Made by a program: the position numbers and the translations under genes
The notes under the pieces: generated by a model
What the model was told of the DNA's origin: nothing
The model's input: the letters and a program-made list of their open reading frames with translations, nothing else
Databases searched by the model: none
From: Valencia hispanica
Lineage: Eukaryota > Chordata > Actinopteri > Cyprinodontiformes > Valenciidae
Length of the DNA stretch: 64,000 bases
Assembly: GCA_963556495.2 (NCBI GenBank)
Contig: OY747709.1
Location: forward strand, 55,596,400-55,660,399
Direction: 5' to 3'
Shown here: positions 35,464-49,500 of the stretch, in pieces
How the letters are laid out: every line of letters begins with the position of its first letter
Numbering within the stretch: the stretch's first letter is position 1

Positions 35464-36300
35464 ATGCCCCTGCCTACTGGTGCGTTGGTGGTCAATCCGG
35501 TTCGGATCTGGTGCATGCCTGGCCGGGCCTGGGGGGGGCCTGTGTGTCGGTCCGCCGATGCGCTGGGCCGATGTCTTCCTTTGGTTGGTTGGGGCACCTC
35601 TTTTAGGGGTGCCAGGTTTGGGATCGTTGGGCTATGCCTGCTCGGTGGCTCGGCGGGATACGGATCCAGCGTCTCTGCTCATTCAATCACCTGTTCTGTG
35701 CGCACCGTGCGTGGTCGGTTCATTGGTGGGTTGGACCGGCCCTGGCTTTTGTTGGATGCCTGGTCTCGGCGCTCTGCGTTGCGTGGGATCAAGACTCGGG
35801 AGCTGGTACAACTTGGTGTCCAGGTGCTGGCTGAGCTCGGCCTGGGGATGCCGTCCGTCCGCTGCGGCTATCGGTGGGGCGCCCCGACGTGGGGCAGGGG
35901 TGGGGCGCTGGGATGTTGGCGGTGGGGATTGGCCCAGGGTGGTGGTGGCGCGTGGCGGCTGGCCGTGGCCCCTGCAGCGCTGGGGGATGGGGTGCCCCTG
36001 GGCCCCGGCTCTCCCGGTCCATTGCTGGCGGGGCCCATGGGCTCGTCACTGCTGCCCCCCGGGCCCCTGCATAGTAGCCGCTGGATGATCCCCTGGGGTT
36101 CTCCTTTGCTCCACTCTTGGGGGATGCGGTCGGCCCCGCCCGGGTCCGCCTGGGGCTCTGGGGGTCCTTTGGACGTCTTTGCTCCGATCTCCTTCATGTC
36201 TGCATCGATTCCTGGGAGACAGATTGATGCCTGCTCACACCAGCTATCGAACACTCTTATGGAGAAACCTTATATGCACCAGCATGCTAACACACACACA
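35400..36300 (+). other. GC-rich block of unknown origin
   Basis: A markedly GC-rich 0.9-kb block in an otherwise AT-rich region. All three forward frames stay open for long distances (longest 35464-36303, 279 codons; also 35480-36088), the usual effect of high GC rather than evidence of coding. No domain is recognisable; the translations are rich in G, W, P and R. It is followed by a pyrimidine-rich stretch (36470-36680) and AATAAA/AATAAAG signals (36699-36726), so it could be the 3' part of a transcribed or mobile unit. Confidence 0.4.
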
Positions 36301-37139
36301 TAGATGTGGGGTCTCTGGTGTTTAAGGATATATTCTTGGGCTGAGGTTATCATTACTAGAGCTTGATTAATCGGTACCATGAGTTTTTCTGTGACATTGT
36401 TGTTGTATTTTTATATCCATTCTTGTGTGATGTGGTTGTTTAGTTCGTAGTTCACGATGTTTGGTTTGTTTTGTCGATGTTCCTTTTTCCTTTTTTGTTT
36501 TGTTTTGTTTTCCCCCTCTTTCTGCCGTCCTGTGGGTATGGAGGCAGACTTCAATGTCTTCCTGTGTTTTTTTTGTTCCCCTTCCTCTCTTGTATTTTCA
36601 ACTCACCCTCTCTCTTGACTTTTTGTTTCCTACCTCTCTTCTTCATCTTCTTTCTTTCTTCCCCTTAATTTTCCGTCTCCGTGTCCATAACATCAGGAAA
36701 TAAAAACCCCAGCAATTCATAATAAAGATTTTTCACACATATATCAAGTGGAGGACTATAGCAAAAGCTGTACTGCTCCGCTTGTGAAAGTAAATCTGTT
36801 GGGCTTCTACTTGGTACTCGGACACCAATTCTGAGCTCCACACTGCCAAACAGGACAAAAAAAAATCACAACATGGGGGTATAAAGATTGATGTAAATAG
36901 AATTACTTAAAATCCATAAATAATTCTAACTAATTAAAGCTGTTTCTCTGTCTTATCATTCCTTAGACTATTATCTACACAAGAAGTGATAATGTAGCAT
37001 CTTCATAAATGCAGAACAGAAGGAGCTGCTTCAGAAAGCAGGACAGGATTAAAATCACTGACTAATAAATGAGGATTTAACATTTTGACCGATGATTGTC
37101 TGGGTGGAAACAAATCCGAGTATACCAATAGAATAAACT

Positions 37140-39541
37140 AGACTACTGAAAAATTCATTATCCAATTAAGCTCCTCCTCTTCCTGTCTTGATATCCTACC
37201 CACAGCTTTTCTAAAGACAGTTATTCCTGTCATTGGGTCTGATCTTGTTCAGATAGTGAACTCATCCCTCCTGTCAGGTCTCTTCCCCCAGGCATTAAAA
37301 ACAGCAGTTATTAAACCACTGATAAAGAAAAAGAATCTGGACAACATGTTGATGCAGAACTACAGGCCGATCTCTAATCTTCCATTCATCAGTAAGATTA
37401 CTGAAAAAGCTGTTTCAGCAGTTAAATAGCTTCATAACAATGACAAACCGTTTTGATGTTTTTCAGTCTGGTTTCCGTGGTAACCACAGCACTGAGACTG
37501 CCCTCGTCAAAGTTTTCAATGACATCTGCATAAATACAGACTTTGGTAGAACCACAGTGCTGGTTCTGTTGGACCTCAGTGTTGATCATGATATATTATT
37601 GGAACGACTGGAGAGCTGGGTCGGACTCTCTGGTACAGGACTTGGCTGGTTCGACTCTTACTTAAAGAACAGGGACTTCTTTGTTTCAATAGGAAACTTT
37701 TCATCAGAACGAACAGAAATCACATGTGGGGTGCCCCAGGGCTCCATCCTGGGGCCCCTCTTATTTAATATCTACATGCTCCCACTAGGCAAGATTATAG
37801 CAACCAATAACATTAGCTACCATAACTATGCGGATGACACTCAGCTTTACATTACAATGCCACCAGGTGACTCTGAACCCATTCAAACCCTAAATCAATG
37901 CATTGACCAAATAAATGGATGGATGTGCCATAACTTTCTCCAGCTGAACAGAAACAAAACTGAAGTGATTATTTTTGGACCCAAAGAGGAACGATCAAGA
38001 GTCAGCACACAGCTTCAGTTAATCCAGCTAGAAACTACTGATCAGGCCTGAAATCTAGGTGTAGTAATGGACTCAGACCTGAACCTCCAGGGTCACATAA
38101 AGGTCAATAACAAGGTCAGCCTTCTATCACCTGAAGATAATTTCTAGGATTAAAGGACTGATGTCTCAACAGGACCTAGAAAAACTCATCCATGCGTTTA
38201 TCTTTTGTCGGATTGATTACTGCAACAGCGTCTTCACAGGTCTGCCTAAAAAGTCAATCAGACAGCTGCAGCTGATCCAGAACGCTGCTGCTCGTGTTCC
38301 TCACTAGAACCAGGAAAGTAGAGAACATCACCCCAGTTCTAAAGTCCTTACACTGGCTCCCTGTAGCTCAGAGAATAGACTTCTAAATACTTTTACTAGT
38401 TTATAAATCATTACATGGCTTAGCACCAAAATATGATGAAGATCTACTGTTACTATAGCAACCACCAAGACCACTCAGGTCCTCCAACTCTATCCTACTA
38501 AACATCCCTAGACTCAGAACTAAACATGGAGAAGCAGCTTTCAGTTTCTATGCTCCCCTTATCTGGAACAAACTTCCTGACGAGTGTAGAGCTGCTGAAA
38601 CTCTGAACTGGTTTAAATCGAGACTAAAAACCCATCTGTTAATCTTCGATTAAATGATTGATGTCATATGTGTCAGCATCCAGCAGAGGGAGCCATGTCC
38701 TCATTTCTCCACAGGTGCTGAGTGTTGGACTGACACACCTGGAGCTAATCCCCTCATCAGCCTACTGCATTTAAGGAGAGCTGTGCCACCAGACGGGCGT
38801 CAGATTATTCCCTTCCAAGGAGTGGTAATTGACCTCTACTCTGGCTTTCCCGTGAGAATTACTTCTTTACTCACCTGTGTTGTCCTCCTGATTCTCTAGT
38901 TGTCCTCCTGAGCTGCTTCCTATGACCTGAGCTCCTTGGCAAACCCTCAGCGTCGTCCTCTGGTCTCAGTCCCGGACTCCCGCACCGGCGCCCGTCTTCC
39001 TTGGGTTATTGGCCGCTCCTCCTTGATGCTGTCACTGCCCCTGGCGGTCCAGTCCAGACGCTCAGCACTTCTTACACCTATAACAAGAGGATTCACCTGG
39101 CATTCATACTGCTCTCTAAAGTCTCAGGATTCTGGATCCCTACCTCCCTCGCCTGTCTGGACGCAAGGTTCCTCCAGTGAGTAACCCCATCCTCCTCAAA
39201 CATCCTCGCCATATTCTATGAAGGAGATCCTAACAAATTATTCCTACCTTCCAGTGGCGTCTACCGTATCTCCACCCGGTCCATCCATCCCGTGTCACAA
39301 GGAATCCTAATAAAAACTTCTTAAACTCTTCCCAGGAGTCTGAGTCTAGTTGTGTAACTTATGAGTCTATCTGAGCCAACCATGACAATATGTATGAAAT
39401 GTGTCCATGCTCTCTTGCCTCATTGTGAATCATGTGTAATGTGTGTTTCCTTTGTTTTTTTTAAATCACCAAATCATGTAAAGCACCTTGAATCACCCTG
39501 TTGTTGAAAGTGTTGCTATACAAATAAAATTGCCTTGCCTT
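37140..39541 (+). mobile_element. L2-type LINE with a solo LTR inserted in its tail
   Basis: 5'-truncated LINE. RT sequence starts with AFLKTVIPVIGSDLVQIVNS (about 37205) and ITEKAVSAV, then a good open stretch 37440-38051 with [32 protein letters not shown] and [10 protein letters not shown]. The C-terminal part (38050-38640) is broken by stops. The 3' tail GTAAAGCACCTTGAATC...AATAAAATTGCCTTGCCTT ends near 39541. Between LLDLS and [11 protein letters not shown] the usual AAFDT-like catalytic block is absent. The insertion 38671-39387 interrupts the 3' UTR. Confidence 0.88.
38671..39387 (+). mobile_element. Solo LTR of a gypsy-type element
   Basis: 717 bp, TGTCAGC...CATGACA ends, flanked by the 5-bp target duplication ATATG (38666-38670 and 39388-39392). 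It contains an AATAAAA signal near 39309. No internal retrotransposon sequence remains, so it arose by LTR-LTR recombination. Strand is taken from the polyadenylation signal and is tentative. Confidence 0.88.
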
Positions 39542-40884
39542 ACAGTACTGATTAAATCAACAGTTTTACTTTTGTTCTGAGTGCAAAGACTGCTGTCTTA
39601 ACTGGAGCGGAGCTGCCTTGGCGGAGGTCTGCGCTCTCTGACTGCTTTTCTAGTTAAAACTATATAATTGCGCCAATTTCCCCCAATAAATGACACTTGA
39701 ATGCTAATCACGTTGCAACAGTCAGTTCTTTTTATGATTACCTTTTGATAATATCTATTAGGATCAAAGAAATCTGATGTTATACTTGGTTTACAGATGA
39801 CCTAGACAGGACAGAGAATGATGAAAAGAGCAGCAGACACGAAGGTCCATCATGCACCCTGACACAGAACTAACTTTTGTGCTTCTCAGTGGAAATAAAA
39901 ACAATAAGAGGGTGTGCCTCCAGGTCCAGGAAACACCCCTGATCATAACTCCAAATTCCTGCAGTAATTTATTTGCAGAGCAGCTTCTTCTAACACATCT
40001 GAAGTCAAATCAGAAAATAAAGTTTAATTTTACCTGCAAATTGAAGCCGTCGGTTCAGATGAATAACAGAACCTAGTGATTCCACTGTTTGTGACCAGTG
40101 CAGATTCATTTACCGATATATTGAACATTTACAAACAAGGGTTGGCCAGTCCTTTAAAAACTCACCAAATAAAAGATACAATAAAATTACAGAAAAGGTC
40201 CAAATGTAATAAAATAAATAAAAGCCTTCAAGACATTTAAACATGTTTTGTGTTTTATTAATTTACTGAAACGTCAGGAAAACATGTCCCATTGAAGGCG
40301 GGGTACCCTGGTCCAGCCCACCCCCCCTGCATTAATGTGTTATTAACATGATCCTGGAAGCACTGAGACAGATTCCTGTTGTCAAAGAAAACTGAGCAGA
40401 ATCAGGAGAACAACCGTAGTTTGAGTTTCCTCTGCAGAATTTAGAGGTTCTTCTGAGTAACAAAACTGCTTTCCATTGGATTTGTTCTCCTTCAGTGATA
40501 TTTAAACTTAGTATCCTGAGTCAGTCCGAGTTGTAGTCTCAACAGAACCTGATACTTCTGTTGTGACACAGATAGGTAGGTTTTGACTATGAATAACTAT
40601 GAATATTTGCTAAGGGCAATTATTAATAAGATTAATAATTTTATGTAAAAATGACCAAGTTTGGGGCACCACCTGGGATTCAGAAATAATTAATAGTCAA
40701 ATAGTTCAGTCTCAGTTAATGTTTATGATTACTTGCCTGATAAGGCTGAGATAATTAAATAATAAATGAAGGAACAAGTTCTTGGTGTACTTTGAACAGC
40801 AAGTTACTAAACCTATATGTGGAACAATAACAAACAACTTTCCAAAATAAAAGAGTTTAACTTTCAGTTAAAATGCTTCAATCA

Positions 40885-41071
40885 GGGGCGTCGCGTGGCG
40901 CAGTGGTATAAGAAGGGCGCGCCATGTTCAGAGGCCTTAGTCCTCAATGCGGTTGGCCCAGGTTTGACTCCGGCCTAGGGACATTTGCCGAATATCTCTC
41001 CCCCTGCTTCTCTCCCCTTTCTGTAAACCTATCCACTGTCAATAAAGGCCACTGTGGCCACAAAACCTTAA
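40885..41071 (+). mobile_element. tRNA-derived SINE
   Basis: 187 bp with a tRNA-like head: A box GTGGCGCAGTGG and B box GGTTTGACTCC. It is flanked by a 15-bp target duplication with one mismatch (40870-40884 and 41072-41086). The tail contains CTGTCAATAAAGGCCACTG, as in a widespread fish SINE family. Confidence 0.88.
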
Positions 41072-41086
41072 AAAATGCTTTAATCA

Positions 41087-42337
41087 ACAAACTTACTAAG
41101 CTAGTAACACACAACTAACCTACAAAAAAAAGGAAGGATGAAAAATAATAAAACTAACTACCTAAAGTGAAACCGTTCAATGGACAAATATGCATAGTAG
41201 AAACAATAACCAATAAATTGACCGTGATGTCACAGTTCAGTATGAATATTTATGCTTAAAGAACAAGGCTTGTATTGAAGACTTTTGGCAGTGAATCTAA
41301 TTGTAATTATTTTAGGACTAATTAGCACCTTATGGTTTGTGTTCAAACCACCAATTCACAATGCAAAGCAGAAGTGAAGACAAAAACGTTCTTTGGAGGA
41401 AGTAATGTTTCCTTAAATCATTTGCTGAATTAGAAATCAATAACATTTGGAGAACTGATTCTATTTTATGGATCGTTTACCGCAGTGATTGATCAAATTT
41501 AGTATTTTAACATACTAAGAAAGCGGTTTCAAAAACCACTTATACGATTAGTTTTCTGTGTTTAAACTATCTATTTTAAAGCCAATCTGTACTTTGAATA
41601 ACGTAGGTAGCAATCTTTATTGTTTTTGGAGCGCTGGGGGTCTGCCAAAGCAGGCGACCCTGATTAGATAAAACCGTGCAGAGCTAATGTAGCTCATAGC
41701 CACTCGTGTTTTAGCTTAGCACCAAAGAATAAGGAAAATTCCGGTCAGATGGAGTAACTCATGTTACATGAATTAAAAACGACTTTCAGTCGGTCTTAGA
41801 CCTTTAAAAACACCGTTCATACCACAGGCCGACCGGCCTGTTATACTCAAGCGAGCTGAAGAATTAAATCTTACAAATGCAGCAATAACACAGTGAAATA
41901 AACAAAAACAGATCTTAAGATTGTTTTCCTAAGCTAATTAACCTCTGCCCAGACACAACCTTACGTCGAACGACTCTTAGATCTCCGTTGAAGATTGATG
42001 GCAATAAAGCAGAGAAACCAGCTGTTCTAGCTGGTCAGTTAGCAGTAGCTGCGTGGGGCGCTAACAGTAAGGCTTCGGATGCGGCTGCTAGCCACCGTTA
42101 GCTCGAAGCATAGTTCCCTCACAGACCGCTCTTGTTTCGTGGGTGGCAGTCCTCAGCAGGTCTCAGCTCGTTCAGCTCCCGTAGCAGGCGATTCAGCGGT
42201 ACGGCAGCAGGCCGGCGGAGCATCAGCAAAGAGAGTCTCTCTCTGTCTCCGTGGAATCTGTAATTCAAAAGATTCTTTCTGCAGTTTACAACAAGTAATT
42301 CAAGACTTATTTCACCGAATACAGCTCACCTGTTTCA
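41087..42337. other. Intergenic stretch, nothing identified
   Basis: Non-coding DNA. 41940-42300 is GC-richer and may be part of an old repeat; no family is recognised. Confidence 0.4.
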
Positions 42338-42651
42338 GGGGCGGCTGTATTCAGTGGTAGAGTTGTCAGCTTGCGACCCAGAAATCGTGAGCTTGATTCC
42401 CGCCTGCTACATGTCATTGTGTCCTTGGGCAAAACACTTCACCTACCCGCCCACTGGTGTTGGCCAGAGGGGGGCGATATGGCAGCCTTGCTTCTGTCAG
42501 TCTGCCCCAGGGCAGCTGTGGCTACAATCGTAGCTTGCTTTCACCAGTGTGTGAATGTGAGAGCGAATGAATAATGGAGATGTAAAGTGCTTTAAGGGTC
42601 TCGAAAACCGCTATACAAATGCAAGGCATTATCATTATTATTATTATTAAA
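42338..42651 (+). mobile_element. tRNA-derived SINE with ATT-repeat tail
   Basis: The head GGGGCGGCTGTATTCAGTGG carries an A box (TGGTAGAGTTG) and a degenerate B box (GCTTGATTCCC). The body includes ATGTAAAGTGCTTTAAGGGTC, and the element ends in an (ATT)n run, typical of SINEs that borrow an L2-like LINE tail. Confidence 0.8.
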
Positions 42652-43501
42652 TAGGCAGACTGAAGAAGTCTATCGGATCCAATGAGTTTCTTCGAGAAAC
42701 TCGAGTCCTCCCTCCCCAGCGAAGAACAGAGTTAGCGCACTGTTCTCTCCCGATGTGAGCCGGCTGGACTCATGGGCAAAAGAGGAAGAAGTTCAGAGTG
42801 GCGGCTGGTTTGGTTGGAGTTTGGCCGATCACCACTCCCCATCTTTCTGTTGAAGCTAAGTGTTGTGTGATCAGCACTCCTACTGGCGGTAGGTCTGTGT
42901 TTTGGTCCGATAACCATGGTTGTGTTTCCAACACTTCTGAAGAGCAAGAACAACTTTGGCAACTATATTTACTCCGAATACAGATATGAAATTTATTCTA
43001 CTTTTATTTGTTTTTAGTAATCATCTAAGTCACAAATAACGTTTGTTTCTCTAAAGGTCATTTTGGGATTTATTTATTTTAACAATGTAATAAAAACTTT
43101 GCAGCTGTATAAAATCTCTGGTTAGTAAAATGATTAATATCCAAACTGTGTCTGCAGGGATTTGGCTGCAACTTCCTTCACAAACAAAAAAATAGTCATT
43201 CTAGTCTTTTTACCCTGAACCTAAAGCAGCAACAACAAGATGTGTTTGACAAGCAGAAAAAACTTCCTCAATAAGTGGGAAACCTTCAACTTCTGACCCA
43301 AACACCAACACTGACTGGTTTAAGGGTTGAAGCAGATCTTATCTTGTCTCTTTTAATCAGACGCCTCTCATCTGTGACCTTCACTATGAAAATACAACTG
43401 ATTTGACTTGCTGATAAATCAGGATGTTTGTGCAAAGATGCAAACCAACATCATTCCAGCGGCTCCTCATCTGCAGCCTCAGAGTGAAGACTGACAACAA
43501 G

Positions 43502-46500
43502 ATGGAGAAAGTTCTTCTGTTCATCACTGTTGCATCAGGTAAGTTTTTATAGAAATGTTATTTTATTTGTATTTTCCTGAGTTTTTCTGTTGTTTTCCTT
43601 TGGTTTCCCTGCAGCTCAGAGAATAATGTCATCAGGAGGATATTTTTGATCATTTCTGCAGGTTTTGGTTTGATCACCAGAGATATTCACAGTGAAGTTA
43701 GATAAATGTTTTTTGACTCGATCTTACGATCTTGCTTTATGGGTTTTCCTGCAGCTCCGTGTATCATCTCCTCACCTTTTTCTCGTGAATATCATTTCAT
43801 TCATGAGCTAAAGACCTGGACCGAAGCTCAGAGTTACTGCAGAGAGATTTTCTCAGACCTGGCAGCCATAAGGACCATGGAGGACGTGACAATTCTGAAC
43901 AACATGGCAGATCGAAACCAAATGACTTATCAATTCCACCCCGAGGTATGTTTATGATTATGTTCATGTTATTTTTTAATATAGAGAAAAATGCAGTATT
44001 GCTTCCTACATATTTACCTTTAGTTTGTTGCCAAACCATAAGATGCTCCTCGTGGAGGAGGAAAAATCAGCACATTGGGTTTTTTAAAAGAAAATCACAA
44101 AGAAAACAATAAAACAACACTCTCACACAAACAAAAGCGTGCTTACACTCACACACACGCGCGTGTGCATTTGTGGTTTACGACACCACTATGACATCTG
44201 GAGTCTTTACAGGGACACATCTTTCCCTGCATCTGGTGAACATAAAAGTTATGTCAAACATTTTTTATTTCACCCATAGAAGACAAATCTTACTACAACA
44301 ATAGGAAATCACTTTCAGAATATAGAAACATTCACTGGATTATTAGGTCAACTGACCTGGTGATTTACAACAGAATAGAATAGGATAGAACAATCCTTTA
44401 TTGTGGCACAAGGGGAAATTTGGTTTTACCAGCAGCAAAGTCGCAGGGAATACAAACATTTAGATTCTAAAGTAGAAATGTATAAAAAAAACAGATTTTA
44501 AGAGTTAAGAATAGTATGTATATTATGGACAAACTTACAAAAACCAGAGTACTGTGCAGTTATTAAAAATAAAAGTAAAGTGATGTACCCAGATTTGAAT
44601 GTGCAACAGAGCAGGATAATTACAAAATATTTAAAGAATTAATATGTACAGAATGTGCATGTGTAGTTGTCCATTAAAAAGTAAATGTATTATTTCCAGG
44701 TTAGCAGAATATAGACTGTGAAAAACCGATGTGCAAATAACATTAGGTGAGTCAAACTGTGCAAATTCCAGCAGAGATGTAAACATTATTTGTTTTTATT
44801 TTTTTATCCCACGGTTTTTCCCATTATTTATCACCCCAGTGCTCCTACCTTAGTCCTGGGGTTCCGCTATGCCAGCCCCGGGAGGGCCCTGCACTGAAAC
44901 CCAAGCCTCCATCGTGCTTGGGGAGTGAGCAGGGCCTTCTTTTCACCTGACGGGGCGGGGTTTCCCCAGCTAGACGTGGAAGAATCACGTTATTCCAGCC
45001 GGATCCTCTCCATCCCTTCAGGCGCCCCGGCCGGCCAGGAGGAGGCAGTATACAGCCCCAGGACTAGTGCATGTTTTTGTGGGAGTAGCTCACATTAGCT
45101 GCTCAAGGGAACACGGGGAGAACATGCAAACTCCACACAGAAAGGCCCTTTCGCCACCCAGGGTGTGGGTGCCGATGGTGCAGGGGAACAAACACACCCT
45201 CAACACCCACAGCGGTAATCGAACCCGGGACCTTCTAGCTGTGAGGTGAGATGAGCTACCAGCTGCGCCACCGTGCACCCTGAGATATAAACATTATTGA
45301 TTGTGTTGGGAACAGTTCTGGTTGTAAAGTCTAACAGCTGGAGGGAGGAAGGATCTGTGAAAACGTTCCTTCATGCACTGAGGATGCAGCAGTCTGTCAC
45401 TGAAGGAGCTCTGCAGCTCAGCTACATCTTCATGCATGGGGGGGGAGGTCTGTCCATCAGTGATGGTCTTTTGGCCAGAGTCCTTCTGTCTCCCACCACC
45501 AGGAGGCGCCCCAGAGCAGAGCTGGCCTTCTTGATGAGCTTATCCAACCTCTTCCTCTCAGCTCGAGATAAACTGCTGCTTCAACATATGACGCCATGAA
45601 AGATGGCTGATGCCACTGCAGAGATGGTCTTTAGGTAGCGCCCCCTGCAGTCCAACAGACCTCAGCCTCCTCAGCAGGTAGAGTCTGCTCTGACCCTTCC
45701 TGTAAAGAGCATCAGTGTTTATGGAGACAAATTGGCTTTATGAGGGTTTTTTTAACAACAAAATATACAACTATACAGTATGCAAATGTATGGTTTATGG
45801 GGAATTTTAAGCATTGTGAGGCCAGGATACATTTATATGCAGCATCCCAAAAACAAAGGCCTCAAAGAGGAAATAGAGAAGTTGTGGAAAGTCGAGGCCT
45901 CAGAGGTGCCAGAGGTCACTGGATCACCGAACAGGGAGAGGGACTCTACGGGAATTTAGAAACAACGTTAGAAACATGAAGGAGAGCTCAGTCCCAGGGA
46001 CAGCTGTGAGCCTCCTCAACCCCCACTCCCACATCTAGGTTTGAGTTTCTCCGTGTTGTGCAACCTTTAACTGTTCACACAATGCAATTTAGGAGACCAA
46101 CTTTACTATGGGCCATCAACATCAGAAGAAAGGGGAAACTGCTGAATAAAATTACATAAAATGATAGTAGAAGTTGCAAAAACATTATTAATCTATCAAT
46201 AAAATGTATAATTATTTCTAAAAAAAATTATAGGACTTTAAAAGTCAAGAACTATTTGACGATTGGTTTCACAATGCTGCTTTGTAACCCAGAAAATTGG
46301 TTCCATAAACCACACACACCAATATCAGGATTCGTGAAAACCTTTGAGCTTCCTGTGCTGAACTGGGGGTGTGGGAGCGTCTCAGGCAGGACATTTTGCG
46401 ACATGTCAGGCCATTTTAATCACTTGCAATATGAGTATTTAATTAAAACTGTGACATCTGCATATTTTTATACTGTACTTTAAACATGGATGATAATAAC

Positions 46501-49500
46501 TTTATAGATAGAATAAAGATACATTTTTGACCTCATATCAATGTTATTATTGATACCTTAAATCCAATTAAAGTTGAAACTGTAAGAAGTTACTGTAATG
46601 CACAACCTATAAGAGACACTGAAGCCAGAAGTACAGCAGCTCTACTGCTTCCTACTGTTTGTCTCAAGGTTAATGTAAACAGTGACTGTGTTTCTTTCTC
46701 TTTAGCAGTAATATGGGTCAGCCTTTTGTTTTGTACAAAACAGAATAGATCAGGGATCAAGCTGTCAAATGCAAAATATTTTCTTCCAAAAAGTCACTCT
46801 GCTTGGAAAAATATCAGAAAGAAAAAAAAAAATGGGGGTAAATTTGTTTGATGATCCAACAACATTTAAGTGTGACAGAAGACAAAAAGCACAAGAAATC
46901 TGTAAGGAGCAAATCAGTTTTCCAAAGCAGCTGTTATAATCTGTTTCATTGGACAGAATATCCAACGACTCTTCAATGATGTTTTAGTCATGGAAGATCA
47001 AATAAAAAAACTACAAGGCAAAAGAGGAGTAAATTCTCCCAAAATGTTTAGGAACTTCTATATTAATTTCACATCGTTACAAAGATTCATTAAGATATTA
47101 TGCTTACTTTGCTTTTGAAATACCCAATTAGCATCCGTAATGCTTCCAGTCCCTAGACCAATCAAAATGATCAGCAGCCAGCCAATCAGTAACAGTAAAT
47201 GTCAGCCAGCCAATCAGTAGCAATCTCTTTTGTTTCATAAAAAAAAAAAATTGCCATGCGGATTTTGTTTCAGGTTATGTTGATTCATGCCTGGATTTGT
47301 TTTCTCCTTCCAGAATTTTATTGTATTATTTCATATCAGCAACACTTTCACAGTGAGACAAGCTGCTGTGAACCAGATCTGTTACACATGTTCAAACTAA
47401 AATGTTAATCTAATTAATTAGAGGCTTTGTAATTAATTAATCTTGATTAATTGCTTTTTAAAAAGACAAAATTATTTGTTCTTAATGCACAATTATTTAT
47501 ATTTGAATGGATTTGTTGGTCGACATGATTAAATAAATGACACAGACATGAATACTGAAAACTTAAGGTCAAACTGAACAGAATTTAAACTAAAATGTCA
47601 TTTTAGGTACTTTAAGCACATTTTCAGAACTTAGTCTTTAACAAATAATAGCAAAAAAGATTGTTTATTAAGGGTGACAGTATTTTTTTTTCCAAAAAAG
47701 GGGACACTTTTCATTTTAACATACTTAAAGTGTGCATTCTCTATGTGGCTAGAATGAATAGTAAAATTATAAACTTTAGATATACTTTCACAAATACAAA
47801 AATAACTTTAAATCTCTGGAAATAAATAAATACTCTTCTGAGTTAGAAAGATTTACCAGCAACAATAATAGTTCACTTTTTAAGTTGGTCTAGACAAAAA
47901 TTAAACGAAAATCTGAAATAATGATCTGAGAAAACAACTTTTATTTTCAATGCAATAAAATAAAAAAACAGCGGTCTCAAACAGACAATAAAAAAGTGTA
48001 TACTCTCAATGTTTAGTTTTCATCTTAATCCCCCTCAGTCAATTTATAGATGAACTCTCACTTTGCACAACATCATTATAGTTTTTTGTCCATATGACCA
48101 ACGGTATCTTTGCCACTTTTGTCACACACAGAAAAACATATGCCAGCTATGTGAAAGGTGCACTCCACCACCATTTTGTTGCAACCAATAGTTTATCTTT
48201 TGCGAATCATTTGTAAAGCTTGTGCTTTGACCTTTTGTAAAAAGCAGCAACTCGGCGCGACGTGGCGCAATGCAGCACAACACAATGCAACTCGGCGCAC
48301 AGCCTGCCCTCTGTTCTGTCTATGAACGAATCAGAACGAGGCACTAGGCAGCAGCTCGGGGAAGACGTTACATGACAGAAAGGCCGTCGTAGTGCATGCA
48401 TCGCACCAGTCAGTTTAACTATGGTCCCCTGATAAACGATGAAAATCCAGACATTTTCAGCAATCTATGAATTCCCCTCGGATGCACCGGACAGCACGTG
48501 AGAAGTAGACATGTCCGGGGAAAAGAGGACAGTGGTCACCCTACGTTATTATATCTATGGTTAGCCTAACTCTGACGTGTGCAGGAAATTGTGGACTGAC
48601 AAGTTTTCCACATTGCTTGGAGTGTAAATTACAATTAAATGCGTTAAGCTTTTTAACGCAATAATTCTACTGTAATTAATTAACTGCAATTAACGTGTTA
48701 AATTCCCACCCCTGGTTCAAACATTTAATGGCCGCAGCTCATAGACTCAAATGTACGGCAACATTAAAGGAAAGTTCTGAAGTGTGATCAGGGTGTACCA
48801 TTATGACCCTAATTATGCCATCTTGTCTATAAAATGCAGTATTACTAGAGTTCATGGACACGAACATAAATGTCTTGAAAGGAACAGATTCAAGATGTTG
48901 AACACTTAATGTCATCACATCAAAGTTTTAATAATTGTACATTTTTCATTAGTTTAAATTTTTCATTAAAGGGGCTATACGCAATTTTCAGAAATTTAAA
49001 CTCGCGACTGACCCCATGTGGCCAAAAAACGGAACTGCTCTTCCTTTCTGCTCGCTCTCGCAGCGCCCGCTCGTGCGCCGGTCGCTCTTAATCTTCCATC
49101 TTTTTCGGGCACTTGTCAGAGGTTTCACTTTTTTAGTCTAATGTGGAGTTACTGTTGGTGTCAGAGTTGTCCTTGGTCTCTTCTGTGTATTCACACAATC
49201 CATTGAACTGCTTGCGAGTGCTGACTAGTGGTGGTGGCAGAGTGATCTGAAACATTTAACACGAACGCGCTTGACGTCACATCCGCAGACAGCGCGGGAA
49301 AATCGGACCCGACTGAAAATAGGAAAAATTGGATACAGGCTTATAGGTGCACCCACTGTGAGCTGACAAGGTGTCAGTATGTTCATCAGGAGATGTTTGA
49401 GTCATAAATGGTCAAATAAAAAGGCTATTGTTTCGTTTATTTTGGGGAAAAAGTTGCATATAGCCTCTTTAATTTGATTTTAGACTTTCAATTCTGTTTT

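Noticed and set aside
35464..36303. 279-codon open frame in the GC-rich block as a protein gene
   Set aside because: Several forward frames are open over the same DNA, the composition is low-complexity, and no domain or splice structure is visible; GC content alone explains it.
40885..40990. Functional tRNA gene
   Set aside because: A and B boxes are present, but the sequence cannot form a full cloverleaf and is framed by a target duplication, so it is a SINE head.
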